Source: Bacillota bacterium (GTDB lineage: Bacteria > Bacillota > Sulfobacillia > Sulfobacillales > Sulfobacillaceae). From it: 64,000 nucleotides of DNA. The stretch covers positions 33,822 through 97,821 of the forward strand of contig JAIMAE010000002.1 of the NCBI GenBank assembly GCA_023512105.1, read 5' to 3'. Each line of letters starts with the position of its first letter. Position 1 is the first letter of the stretch. The notes beneath the pieces are model-generated. The model had not been told where the DNA came from. It saw nothing but the letters and a program-made list of their open reading frames with translations, and did not search any database. The translations under genes and the position numbers were made by a program. Positions 9,649-18,140 of this stretch are shown here, piece by piece.

Positions 9649-11501
9649 TGTACTGCCTCCCCTTCTCCTAGGAATCCGAGCGCCCAGGCCGACTCAATGG
9701 CGTTGGCGGCCGTCTGCCCCAGCCCACAGATCGATGCGTCCCGCATCACCGCCGCCAGGTCGCGATGACGCTCCCGCTCCTCGTGCCAAGAAGTCAAGGG
9801 ACGTCCCGCAACCACGCGCTCGACCAATTCCCATTGCCGTTCAGTGCCGACGCGGCAGGGCACGCATTGGCCACACGATTCCTGGCGGAAGAAGCGAGCA
9901 ATCCGGCGCACCGCCTCCCGAAGGTCGCTGGCGTCGTCGAAGACGATCACCGCCCCGGAGCCCAAGGTGGCCCCGCGGGTCCGAACCGCCGCGAAGGAGA
10001 GCGGAAGGTCGAGAGAATCCGCTCCCACGAAGCTGCCGGCGGCTCCCCCGAGGAGGATGGCCTTCAGCGAGCGTCCAGGCCTCAGGCCCCCGGCTGCCTG
10101 GAGCAATTCGCCCAGGGTGGTGCCGAACGGAACCTCAAACAACCCCGGCCGCCCCACGGCTCCGGAGACGCAGAACAGTCGGGTGCCGGTGGAATCCGCT
10201 GTGCCCAGGGAGGTGTAGGCCGCGGCCCCTAAGCGCAGAATGACCGGTACGTTGGCGATCGTCTCGACGTTGTTCACCGCAGTAGGCCGTCCAAACAGGC
10301 CGTGCACGGTGGGAAAGGGGGGCTTGTTGCGCGGCTCGCCGCGCTTGCCTTCGATGGCGTTAAACAGCGCCGTCTCCTCTCCGCAGACGTATGCCCCGCC
10401 CCCCGAGCGCACCTCCACATCGAAGGCGAAGGGCTCTCCGAGCACCGACTCTCCTAGGTAGCCCCGCTCCCGCAAGGTGGCGATGGCGGTCTCAAGCCGC
10501 GCACGGGCCAGCGGATACTCCCCACGGAGGAAGATGTATCCCTTGCTGGCGCCCACCGTCCACCCCGCAATGGTCAGCCCTTCGAGCACCGCGTAAGGGT
10601 CTTGCTCCAACAAGAGGCGGTCTTTGAAGGTACCGGGTTCCGACTCGTCGGCGTTTAACACCACGTATCGGGGCAGATCAGGACTTTTGGCCACCGCCTC
10701 CCATTTGGCGGCGGTGGGAAATGCGGCGCCGCCGCGCCCTAGCAACCGAGCCTCCTTGAGCTCGCGCAACACCCCTTCCCGGCCGAGGGCCAGGGCTCGC
10801 CGCAGCCCGGAGTAGCCCCCCGCCGCTCGGTAGGCGTCCAGAGAGGTGGGATCGAGGCGACCCATCCGCTCCGTCAACGGTTGCGGATGGCGGTCGGTCC
10901 GGTAGATGAAAGGAAGCGACTCTGGCCGCGGCCCTTCCTCCAGGCTCTGCATCACCGTCGCGGGAGTTTCAACCGCTCCGAGGCCAAAGGAACTGGCCCC
11001 GGAGCGCTGCACGAAGACCGCTGGCCCCTCGGCGCACCGGCCGAGACACGGGCTGCGGTGCCAGGCCACCGCCCGCTCTCCCTCCCCGGCGCCCTCCGGT
11101 CCCCACTCGCGTTCGCAGGCTTCAATCAAGCGTCCTGCCCCCGCCTGTTGGCAGGCCAAGTCGTCGCAGATGTGCACCACCGCAGGGCTTGCAGCCTCCA
11201 GGTGGAGAAGGGCATAAAAGCTGGCCACCCCATAGGCTTCGGCGTAGGGCAAGCGCAGGCGCCGAGCCACCTCCCCCAGGGCGGCTGGACTGACCCAACC
11301 GATGCGCTCCTGCAGCGCCAACAGCACCGGCAAGAGCCGGTCGCGGCCATGCGGCCGCTCCGGCTGCACCGCAACCCGCAGTCCCTCGGCGGTCCGAGCC
11401 GCCCCGTTCCCTGCCCCCGCAGACCCCAGGATCGCGTCTATGACAGTCCGCTCGGAAGCGGTGGGCTCCATTTCCATGGGGTTTTGGGTCTCTGTCATCA
11501 T
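9645..11501 (-). CDS. Fused NuoE/NuoF-type diaphorase subunit of formate dehydrogenase
   Basis: 618 residues combining two subunits. The N-terminal ~165 residues are NuoE/FdsG-like, with thioredoxin-like 2Fe-2S ligands in HICDDLAC and SPCLGRC. The rest is NuoF/FdsB-like: the FMN/NADH-binding GRGGAAFPTAAKWE and LNADESEPGTFKDR, then a C-terminal 4Fe-4S motif SCGQCVPCRVGTE with a final Cys in SICGLGQ. It probably transfers electrons from the formate dehydrogenase to NAD+ in the cytoplasm, as in Fds-type and HoxF-type enzymes. The ATG overlaps the stop of the catalytic subunit gene, indicating translational coupling. Confidence 0.9.
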   Translation of the reverse strand: MMTETQNPMEMEPTASERTVIDAILGSAGAGNGAARTAEGLRVAVQPERPHGRDRLLPVLLALQERIGWVSPAALGEVARRLRLPYAEAYGVASFYALLHLEAASPAVVHICDDLACQQAGAGRLIEACEREWGPEGAGEGERAVAWHRSPCLGRCAEGPAVFVQRSGASSFGLGAVETPATVMQSLEEGPRPESLPFIYRTDRHPQPLTERMGRLDPTSLDAYRAAGGYSGLRRALALGREGVLRELKEARLLGRGGAAFPTAAKWEAVAKSPDLPRYVVLNADESEPGTFKDRLLLEQDPYAVLEGLTIAGWTVGASKGYIFLRGEYPLARARLETAIATLRERGYLGESVLGEPFAFDVEVRSGGGAYVCGEETALFNAIEGKRGEPRNKPPFPTVHGLFGRPTAVNNVETIANVPVILRLGAAAYTSLGTADSTGTRLFCVSGAVGRPGLFEVPFGTTLGELLQAAGGLRPGRSLKAILLGGAAGSFVGADSLDLPLSFAAVRTRGATLGSGAVIVFDDASDLREAVRRIARFFRQESCGQCVPCRVGTERQWELVERVVAGRPLTSWHEERERHRDLAAVMRDASICGLGQTAANAIESAWALGFLGEGEAVQ

Positions 11502-13453
11502 GTAGGCACCTCCATGGTTTGGACGTCTTGGGCTGGTTGGGCCGGGACAGCCAGCTTCTCCACCCGGATGGCGGTGGCCTTAAACTCCGCCGTGCCCGAC
11601 TTGGGATCCCATCGGTCTACCGTCAGCAGGTTGGTGTTGACCTGATCCGGATAGTGGAAGCTGAGGAAGGCCAAGCCCGGTCGAAGCGCAGGATCCTGGT
11701 GGACCGGCACCTCCAGGGCGCCGCGCCGCGAGACCACCCGCACCCGCTCCTCCTCTTGCAAGCCCAGTGCCCGCATATCTTCTGGCGCCAGATGCAAGTG
11801 CTCTCCCTTCGCCAACGGCGGATGATAGCGGCCGCTCTGCACCCCCGTGTTGTAAGCCTCCAGTCGCCGCCCGGTGGTCAGGCGGATCGGGTACTCGTCG
11901 GATAAGGCGTCGACCGGTGGTTCGTACTGCACTGGCTGGAAGGGAGCCAACGGCCCTTCCACCGGATCCTTCCACAGGCGTCCATGCAAAAACGGCGTGC
12001 CCGGGTGGTCTTCGGAAGGACACGGCCACTGAATGCCTCCCATCGCCTCCAGCCGGTCGTAGCGCATCCCGCGGTGCATGGGAGACAGGCTGCGACATTC
12101 ATCCCAAATCTGCTCCGCGGTCAGATGGCCCCAATCGTGTCCCATCCGCCGGGCCAGTTCGGTCAGGATCTCGATGTCATCGCGGGCCCCTTCGGGTGGC
12201 ACCAAGGCCCGATGGACGCGCTGGACCCGCCGTTCGCTGGAGGTCACCGTGCCCTCGGTCTCCGCCCACGACGCGGTGGCCGGCAACACCACCTCTGCCA
12301 GCTCGGCTGTCTTGGTAAGAAAGATGTCCTGGACAATCAGGTGGTCCAGTTGCGACAGCAGCCTGGCCGCTCGTCCGGCATCGGCCTCGGACTGGGCCGG
12401 ATTCTCCCCTATCACCAAAAGGCCGCGCAGGTTGCCAGAGGCCATGGCCTCGAACATCTGCGAGATGTGCATTCCCCGCTTGGGCTGGATGGTGCACCCC
12501 CAGGCCGCCTCAAAACGAGCCCGCGCCGCGGCATCTTCCTCGATGTCCTGAAAGCCCGGCAGCTTGTTGGGCAGCGCTCCCATGTCCCCTCCCCCTTGCA
12601 CGTTGTTTTGCCCGCGCAAGGGGTTCAACCCGGAGCCGTAGCGCCCGACATGGCCGGTCAACAAGGCCAGGTTGATGAGTGCAAACACGTTGTCGACGGC
12701 ATTGTGGTGCTCGGTGATGCCAAGCGTCCAACACAACTCCGCTCGGTCGGCGCGAGCGTAATCATGGGCGAGCTGACGGATGGCCCAGGCCGGAACCCCG
12801 GTGACCTTCTCCGCCCACTCCAAGGTGTAGGGCTCGACCGCCTCGCGGTACTTCTCAAACCCAGTAGTCGCCCGCTCGACAAACTGCCAATTGACCAATC
12901 CGGCGTGGATGATCTCCCGTCCCACGGCGTTGGCCAACGCGATGTCGGTCCCCACGTCGAGGCCAAGCCATAGGTGAGCCCACTCAGCCGAAGCCGTCCG
13001 CCGGGGGTCGACCACGTAGAGCCGAGCGCCATTCTTCACCCCCCGCAACACGTGGTGGTAAAAGATGGGGTGAGTCTCCCGGGCGTTAGATCCCCAAAGA
13101 ATGATCAGATCCGTTTCCTCAATTTCGCGATAGGAGCTGGTTCCGCCCCCCGCACCAAACACCGTCGCCAGACCGACGACGCTGGGTGCGTGTCAGGTGC
13201 GGTTGCAGCTGTCGATGTTGTTGGTGCCCAACACCACCCGTGCAAACTTTTGGGCTAGGAAGTTCACTTCGTTGGTGGCCTTGGAACAACTGAAAATCCC
13301 CACCGCGTTTGAACCGTAACGCGCCACGACTTCGGCCAACCCTTCAGCGGCCCGGTCCAAAGCCGCCTCCCAACTCGCCGGCTTGAGCTGGCCGTCTCGG
13401 CCTCGCACCAGCGGCTGGGTCAACCGTCCTGCGTGACTCAAACGCAAGTTCAT
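11498..13453 (-). CDS. Selenocysteine-containing formate dehydrogenase catalytic subunit (MopB part)
   Basis: 651 residues if the in-frame TGA at 13193-13195 is read as selenocysteine (residue 87). The surrounding sequence SCNRT-U-HAPSVVGLA matches the active-site loop of Sec-dependent formate dehydrogenases, and a SECIS-like hairpin follows directly. The protein covers the molybdopterin domains II-IV: VDPRRTASA, the cofactor loop NPLRGQNNVQGG, and the C-terminal dinucleotide-binding LTTGRRLEAYNTG and SFHYPDQVNTNLLT. It lacks the N-terminal Fe4S4 domain, which is found on the product of 8740-9648. It starts at an ATG with GGAGG upstream and heads an operon with the two electron-transfer subunits and fdhD. 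selA, selB and selC are not in the window. Confidence 0.92.
13157..13195 (-). promoter_or_regulatory. SECIS element after the Sec TGA codon
   Basis: Immediately 3' of the in-frame TGA the sequence can fold into a stem CGTCGTC/GGCGACG closing a small loop GGTCT. The loop is the same as the GGUCU apical loop recognised by SelB in E. coli fdhF, and the distance from the TGA is similar. It lies within the coding region, as bacterial SECIS elements do. Pairing was checked by eye only. Confidence 0.8.
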
Positions 13454-13535
13454 CCTTCCCGTCCTCCCTTTGCCATCGCGTCGCCGGAAACCGCTTTAAC
13501 TGCCTATCAGAAAACGTTTGATGGATGCTGACTTC

Positions 13536-13564
13536 ACTGTAGAAGGCCTGACGAATCCGGTCAA
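13536..13564 (-). promoter_or_regulatory. Putative sigma-A promoter of the fdh operon
   Basis: On the minus strand, TTGACC (-35) and TACAGT (-10) are separated by exactly 17 bases, ending about 83 bases before the start codon of the catalytic subunit. It lies between the hairpin downstream of focA and the fdh start, so the fdh genes need not depend on focA transcription. Confidence 0.6.
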
Positions 13565-13580
13565 CGGGGAAACGCGTGGA

Positions 13581-13610
13581 AGGAGGAGCAACCTTGCCAT
13601 TGCTCCTCCT
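13581..13610 (-). terminator. Inverted repeat downstream of focA
   Basis: AGGAGGAGCAA (13581-13591) and its exact complement (13600-13610) form an 11-base-pair stem with an 8-base loop just after the focA stop codon. There is no long T-run after it on the minus strand, so it is a plausible but imperfect terminator that may also stabilise the mRNA end. Confidence 0.5.
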
Positions 13611-13618
13611 CCCGCCGC

Positions 13619-14452
13619 TTAGGAATGGCTCGCCGCTCGCTGGGCCGGGGTCACCTCTTGGGCCGGGGCAGCCGGCTTGCGCAGGTAGGTGAGCCAGTAG
13701 ATCGTGGCGACAAACAGCCAGGCCCCGATCAGGTTGCCGATGAAGGCGCCCGCCAACTCGACGAAGGCCTGGCCCCAGGTGATGTGCCCGCCCACGAAAA
13801 TTCCCGCCGGAATGAAGAACATGTTGGCGACCACGTGCTGAAACCCGATGGCCACGAAGGCCATGATCGGAAACCAGATGCCCACGATCTTGCTGATGAC
13901 GTCGCGCCCTCCAATGGCCAGCCAGACCGCCAACGCCACCAACCAGTTACATCCGATGGCGGAGGCCACGGTGGCGCCAAACGGCAGCTGCACCTTGGCC
14001 AAGGCAATCGCGATGGTGGCCTTCTCCCAGGGTGCCGCGGTCAGCATCTTGGCGTCAACCCCCAAGACGTAGGCCACAAACAGGGAACCGATGAAGTTTC
14101 CGATCAGCACCCACAACCAGTTGTTCAACACTTTACCAAACGAGATGCGCCCGGCGTGCCAAGCGATGGGCAAGGTCATCATGTTCCCGGTCAACAGCTC
14201 GGCGCCCGCGATCACGACCAGAATCAGCCCGATCGGGAAGACCGCGCCGCCGACCAAGAGCTTTATCGTCCCCCAGGAGTCGGGCATTCCGGCCGTGACT
14301 CGGATGTCGAACAAGCCTCCGATGGCGATGAACGCGCCCGCCAAAAACCCCAGGAGCAACAGCCTGTCGATCGAGAGCCGACTCTTGTCCACACCCGCTT
14401 CGACTGCCGCCTGCGCTATCTCAGGCGGAGTCAGGAAATTTGCTGCCGCCAT
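13619..14452 (-). CDS. focA: Formate/nitrite transporter FocA family
   Basis: 277 residues with six hydrophobic segments typical of the pentameric FNT channels that move formate across the cytoplasmic membrane. Signature regions include ELLTGNMM with the preceding glycine-rich helix, and FQHVVANMFF with the pore histidine and the NMFF motif. The ATG at 14452 is favoured over a GTG two codons upstream because GGGCGG lies at a usual distance. Its position directly upstream of a formate dehydrogenase operon argues for formate rather than nitrite as substrate (inference from context). Confidence 0.9.
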   Translation of the reverse strand: MAAANFLTPPEIAQAAVEAGVDKSRLSIDRLLLLGFLAGAFIAIGGLFDIRVTAGMPDSWGTIKLLVGGAVFPIGLILVVIAGAELLTGNMMTLPIAWHAGRISFGKVLNNWLWVLIGNFIGSLFVAYVLGVDAKMLTAAPWEKATIAIALAKVQLPFGATVASAIGCNWLVALAVWLAIGGRDVISKIVGIWFPIMAFVAIGFQHVVANMFFIPAGIFVGGHITWGQAFVELAGAFIGNLIGAWLFVATIYWLTYLRKPAAPAQEVTPAQRAASHS

Positions 14453-14607
14453 AATCACCGCCCACTTTCGTTATGTGATGAACTAAAAAGACCCCGCGTC
14501 ACATCGAATCCAAAAGAGCTAACTCAGTGGAAAGCCACTACGCGCACCATCTCCCTAAATTGGTTTATGCACTATAGCTCAATCCACCTCCATCGATATT
14601 TTACAGT

Positions 14608-14778
14608 CTAGGGGGAATGGTTCGACATGTAGTCGGTAAATTCCTTCAACAGCCTCTCGCCCCCTTGTGTGGCCCGGGTGACCATGGCGGGGGATTCGGC
14701 CGCCGCACCTCCTTCGCCGGGTGCCCCGCCCGCCTGGGCCAGCCTCGATTCGGCCCGCGGTGGTGAGGAGATTTTCAC
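14608..14778 (-). CDS. Possible small protein of 56 residues
   Basis: A GTG start is preceded by GGGGGAGGT at nine bases, a near-ideal ribosome-binding site, and the frame runs 56 codons to a TAG. The product has an Ala/Gly-rich first half and a C-terminal half with ERLLKEFTDYMS, which could be an amphipathic helix. It is in the same direction as focA, ending about 155 bases before it. I recognise no family; the strong ribosome-binding site is the only support, and it could be fortuitous in GC-rich DNA. Confidence 0.35.
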   Translation of the reverse strand: MKISSPPRAESRLAQAGGAPGEGGAAAESPAMVTRATQGGERLLKEFTDYMSNHSP

Positions 14779-14903
14779 CGCTGCCTTACCTCCCCCTCAG
14801 GCAGGTGGCATATCGTAAATTGCGGGTATTTGTCCTTTCCCAAGGAGAAAAGCGCGGAAGCTGGGACACAGCTGGAGCGTTCGGCCGCGCGGGGAGGGAG
14901 GAC

Positions 14904-15704
14904 ATGAAGGCGAGTTTTCACGGCACCGACCATTCGGGTTCCCGCCGGCTGGGCCGAGCCTTGGCCAGCCGTCGGACCCGGGTCGCCTGCTGGGGCAGTC
15001 TGGCAGGCGCGATCGGGGTTGGATTGGCGGTCTTCTACGCCAGCTACTGGCCGCGCCTGACCCACCTCAATGAACTGGCCTATGCGCAAATGGCGGAGCA
15101 CGGGGGGCGGTGGGTTACCCTAGATGAGGTCTCTCCTCTGTTTGTCCAAGCCCTCATCGCCACCGAGGACCAGAGTTTTTGGACCAACTGGGGCATCTCT
15201 TTCGAAGGCACGGCGCGGGCGGTGTGGGTCGACCTACGCGCCGGCCGGTTTGCGCAAGGGGGAAGCACCCTGACTCAACAACTGGTCCGCGACCTCTTGC
15301 TGACCCCGAAGAAGACCATTCCGCGCAAACTGGCCGGGATTATGCTTTCGCTGATGGCGGCACGCTTGTATACCAAATCCCAAATCCTGACCGATTACAT
15401 CAACGAAGTCTACTTGGGAGCCGGGGCCTGGGGCATTTGGGCGGCAAGCCACCGGTACTTCGGCGTCTCGCCGACCCAACTCACCGCTGCCGAGGCCACC
15501 ATGCTGGCCGGACTGCCCGAGGCACCCTCGGCACTCAATCCCCTCCGCCATTGGCAAGCGGCCAAGGCGCGCCAGGCGGTGGTACTGCAAAATCTGGTGT
15601 CGGTCCACGACCTCACCCCCTCGCAGGCCCGGGCCATCTACCAGGCCCCCATCCCGCTCAGGTCTTGCCCGCCCTCGGGGTCGGATGCTCGCGCAACCGA
15701 CTGA
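14904..15704 (+). CDS. Monofunctional peptidoglycan glycosyltransferase (GT51)
   Basis: 266 residues. After a short basic cytoplasmic tail a membrane anchor (about residues 28-48) is followed by a GT51 domain. The motifs are ATEDQSFWTNWG (catalytic Glu), GGSTLTQQLVRDLLLT, RKLAGIMLSLMAARLYTKSQILTDYINEVYLG and GVSPTQLTAAEATMLAGLPEAPS. There is no transpeptidase domain; the protein ends about 50 residues after the GT51 core. It polymerises lipid II into glycan strands outside the membrane. The ATG has GGGAGGGAGG upstream; a longer frame further upstream lacks such support. Stand-alone GT51 enzymes are less common in Bacillota than bifunctional PBPs. Confidence 0.88.
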   Translation: MKASFHGTDHSGSRRLGRALASRRTRVACWGSLAGAIGVGLAVFYASYWPRLTHLNELAYAQMAEHGGRWVTLDEVSPLFVQALIATEDQSFWTNWGISFEGTARAVWVDLRAGRFAQGGSTLTQQLVRDLLLTPKKTIPRKLAGIMLSLMAARLYTKSQILTDYINEVYLGAGAWGIWAASHRYFGVSPTQLTAAEATMLAGLPEAPSALNPLRHWQAAKARQAVVLQNLVSVHDLTPSQARAIYQAPIPLRSCPPSGSDARATD

Positions 15705-15779
15705 GCCTGCGCGGAGTTATGGAAGACGGAGCCTCTTCCCGGCCTAGAGGACGACTGCACGCAGAGAGAGGGGTTTTCC

Positions 15780-16034
15780 ATGCGCACCCGTTGGCACGTC
15801 TGCATCGGTTGCGGCCAACGATTCCCATACCGCTACGACGGGTCTAGCACCCTGCAGGAGCTTCACGGCATCGACTTTGTCTGTGGCCGTTGCCTGGAGT
15901 GGGCGCTCCAACACCCGGCCTTTGCCGCCGAACGGGTGGCCTCGGCGGAAATCGCCCCGGGAGTCGCCATTCGCGCCCCATGGTCGGAGGCCCCCCGCCC
16001 GCGCCCGCGCGTCCGGCGTCCTATCCGACGCTAA
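15780..16034 (+). CDS. Small zinc-ribbon-like protein
   Basis: 84 residues with two Cys pairs, CIGCG and CGRC, about 24 residues apart, which is a plausible zinc-binding fold, and a very Arg/Pro-rich C-terminus that could bind nucleic acid. The ATG has GAGAGGGG about eight bases upstream. It lies 75 bases after the GT51 gene in the same orientation. No specific family is recognised. Confidence 0.55.
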   Translation: MRTRWHVCIGCGQRFPYRYDGSSTLQELHGIDFVCGRCLEWALQHPAFAAERVASAEIAPGVAIRAPWSEAPRPRPRVRRPIRR

Positions 16035-16067
16035 GCGGCTGGCCAACCCGCGCATTGCACTCCGCCC

Positions 16068-16083
16068 GCGGCCTCCGGGCCGC
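16068..16083. repeat. GC-rich hairpin between convergent genes
   Basis: GCGGCC and GGCCGC form a 6-base-pair stem around a four-base loop between the convergent small zinc-ribbon gene and the ABC ATPase gene. No T-run follows on either strand, so it is only a weak terminator candidate. Confidence 0.3.
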
Positions 16084-16163
16084 ATCGGCGGAATGGGCCC
16101 GCGCAAAAAACTCAGCGGAACGGCATAGGCCGCCCCGCTGTCACTTCTCTCCCAGGCCTCAGG

Positions 16164-16946
16164 TTAGGCTAGGCGCTGAGCCGACTCCACCTCCGGTCGC
16201 AAGACCGACAACACCTCGCGTTTGAAGGCGACGAACTCGGGGGTCAAAGACAATTCCCAGGCCCTCGGGCGCGGGAACGGCACCTCGAAATCGCGGGCAA
16301 TTCGGCCGGGACGGGCGGTCATCACAATCACTCGGTCGCCCAGCAGCACGGCCTCTTCGACGTCATGGGTGATGAAGAGGACGGTAGGACGCAACTCCTG
16401 CCACAACTCGAGCAGAAATCGTTGCATGTCGTTGCGGGTTTGGGCGTCCAGAGCTCCAAACGGCTCATCCATCAGCAAAATCTTGGGCTGGGTGATCAAG
16501 GCCCGAGCAATCGCCGCCCGTTGTTGCATTCCTCCGGAGAGGTGATAGGGAGCGTGGCGTTCAAACCCTTCGAGCCCCATGATTTTCAGGAACTGGCGCA
16601 CCTTGGCATCGTATTGCGACCGCGGCAAGTTCTTTAATTTCAGGCCAAAGGCGATGTTGTCGTAGACTGACAGCCACGGATAGAGAGCCGCCTGCTGAAA
16701 CACCACCGCGCGATCCGCACCCGGGCCTTGGATCTCTTGCCCGTCCAAGAGGATGCGCCCTCCCGACGGCGACTCAAACCCAGCCACCATGTGCAACAGG
16801 GTGGTCTTGCCACATCCGCTCGGTCCGACGATGCAGACGAACTCCCCGTCGCGGATGGTCATCGACACCTGTTGCAAGGCGGTGGTGGCCACCATTCCGC
16901 GCTTTTGCGGCGGATAGGTTTTGTAGAGGTTTTCCACCACAATCAT
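16164..16946 (-). CDS. ABC transporter ATP-binding protein, NitT/TauT/SsuB type
   Basis: 260 residues with Walker A GPSGCGKTT, the Q-loop in VVFQQAALYPW, signature LSGGMQQR, Walker B ILLMDEPFGALD and the switch histidine in LFITHDVEEAV. The DEPFGALDAQTR segment and the VMTARPGRI end are typical of the nitrate/taurine/sulfonate importer subfamily. It is the last of three genes (permease, binding protein, ATPase). ATG with GGGAGA upstream. Confidence 0.92.
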   Translation of the reverse strand: MIVVENLYKTYPPQKRGMVATTALQQVSMTIRDGEFVCIVGPSGCGKTTLLHMVAGFESPSGGRILLDGQEIQGPGADRAVVFQQAALYPWLSVYDNIAFGLKLKNLPRSQYDAKVRQFLKIMGLEGFERHAPYHLSGGMQQRAAIARALITQPKILLMDEPFGALDAQTRNDMQRFLLELWQELRPTVLFITHDVEEAVLLGDRVIVMTARPGRIARDFEVPFPRPRAWELSLTPEFVAFKREVLSVLRPEVESAQRLA

Positions 16947-16972
16947 CGGCGATTCTCCCGTCTTAACCCGGC

Positions 16973-18052
16973 CTACGAACCTTTGGCAACCGCCTCCGCG
17001 TAGGTCGGGTTAACGTATTGTGCCATATCCTTAGGAACCGAGGTCAACGAATGGATGCTTTGTAAGTACTGCGCGGCCGAGGTGAGCGACTTGGTCACCA
17101 GCGAGGTGGCCACCCCTGAGCCGGTGCCCAGCCCCTCGGGGGTCAACTGGGCGTTGACGTCGTACAGCTTGTATCCTGCCAGCTCGGTCTTGGCCAAGTC
17201 CACTGAAATGCCCGCCTCCTTGGCCATGGCGGCGATGGCCTGATTGGGATGGGCCTGGTAGAAGGCGTAGCCGGCCTGCTCAGCCTGGATGAATTCCCGC
17301 ACCAAGTCGGGATGCGATTTGGCCCACTGGCTGTTCACCACCGCCAGGTTGAAGATCGGGGCTTGCTGCTCCACGTCGGAGTCGTACATCAGGGCCTTGC
17401 CCCCGTTGTGCAGCATGGTGTCAAACGCGGGGTCCCAGACGTAGGCGGCGTCGATTTGGTTGCGCTCCCAGGCAGCCACCATGCTCGGTGGCGACATGTT
17501 GTTGAACTGGACCGAGGAGATGGGAATGTGTTGCAGCTGCAAGGCGGTGTCCAGCTCAAACGGCGAGGTCGAACCCACCACCAACGCCACCGTCTTGCCC
17601 TGCAGGTCCTTCAGGGAGTTGATCCCGGACCCCTGGCGAACCACCAGCCCTTCGTCCTTGGTGTAGAGCTCTTGGGCCCAGATCACCTGCAGCGGCACCC
17701 CCTGGGCAATGGCCGCCACCGCCGGCGGATTGCCGATCCCGGTCATAAACTGCAAGGCTCCCGAGCCGAGGGCGGCCAAAGAGGCCGGACCTGAGGAGAA
17801 GAAGCGGAGCTCTACGTGGGCATGCATGTATTTCGAAAAATAATTCTGGGCAATCGCCACCATTTCCGGGTCGGCCCCGTTGTTTTCGTACCCGATGACC
17901 ACCGTCGGCTCATTCTGGGTCCCGCCCCCAGCCGCCGCAGAGGTCGGGGTCGACTTGGCCGCCGGCGCCCCCCCACTGCTGCCGCACCCCGCCAGGGCCA
18001 AGGCAGGGGCGAGCAGGGCCACCGGCATCACCCGACTCCATCGGATAGACAT
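16973..18052 (-). CDS. ABC transporter substrate-binding lipoprotein, SsuA/TauA/NMT1 type
   Basis: 359 residues. The N-terminus is a lipoprotein signal with lipobox LAGC (Cys23), placing the protein on the outer face of the membrane. The body matches the SsuA/TauA/THI5-like fold: VVIGYENNGADPEMV, a ligand-loop region GIGNPPAVAAIAQGVPLQVIWA, and NQIDAAYVWDPAFDTML. The ATG at 18052 is chosen for the AAAGGAGGA upstream and for giving a proper signal peptide. The ligand cannot be read from the sequence; the divergent aminotransferase/alanine dehydrogenase pair suggests taurine or another amine (inference). Confidence 0.9.
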   Translation of the reverse strand: MSIRWSRVMPVALLAPALALAGCGSSGGAPAAKSTPTSAAAGGGTQNEPTVVIGYENNGADPEMVAIAQNYFSKYMHAHVELRFFSSGPASLAALGSGALQFMTGIGNPPAVAAIAQGVPLQVIWAQELYTKDEGLVVRQGSGINSLKDLQGKTVALVVGSTSPFELDTALQLQHIPISSVQFNNMSPPSMVAAWERNQIDAAYVWDPAFDTMLHNGGKALMYDSDVEQQAPIFNLAVVNSQWAKSHPDLVREFIQAEQAGYAFYQAHPNQAIAAMAKEAGISVDLAKTELAGYKLYDVNAQLTPEGLGTGSGVATSLVTKSLTSAAQYLQSIHSLTSVPKDMAQYVNPTYAEAVAKGS

Positions 18053-18140
18053 CTCGATGCTCCTCCTTTTTCGTATCAATACCGACTAACCACACCCAAT
18101 AGCTTTCGGCAATGTCTTCTTAAACTGCCCGGGCGCCTTC

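Noticed and set aside
11498..13162. Separate molybdopterin oxidoreductase starting after the TGA
   Set aside because: It would lack the active-site loop and has no ribosome-binding site at its internal GTG; it is the continuation of the Sec gene.
13193..13195. TGA inside the formate dehydrogenase gene as a nonsense mutation or pseudogene
   Set aside because: The TGA is at the Sec position of the family, the frame continues intact for over 560 codons, and a SECIS hairpin follows.
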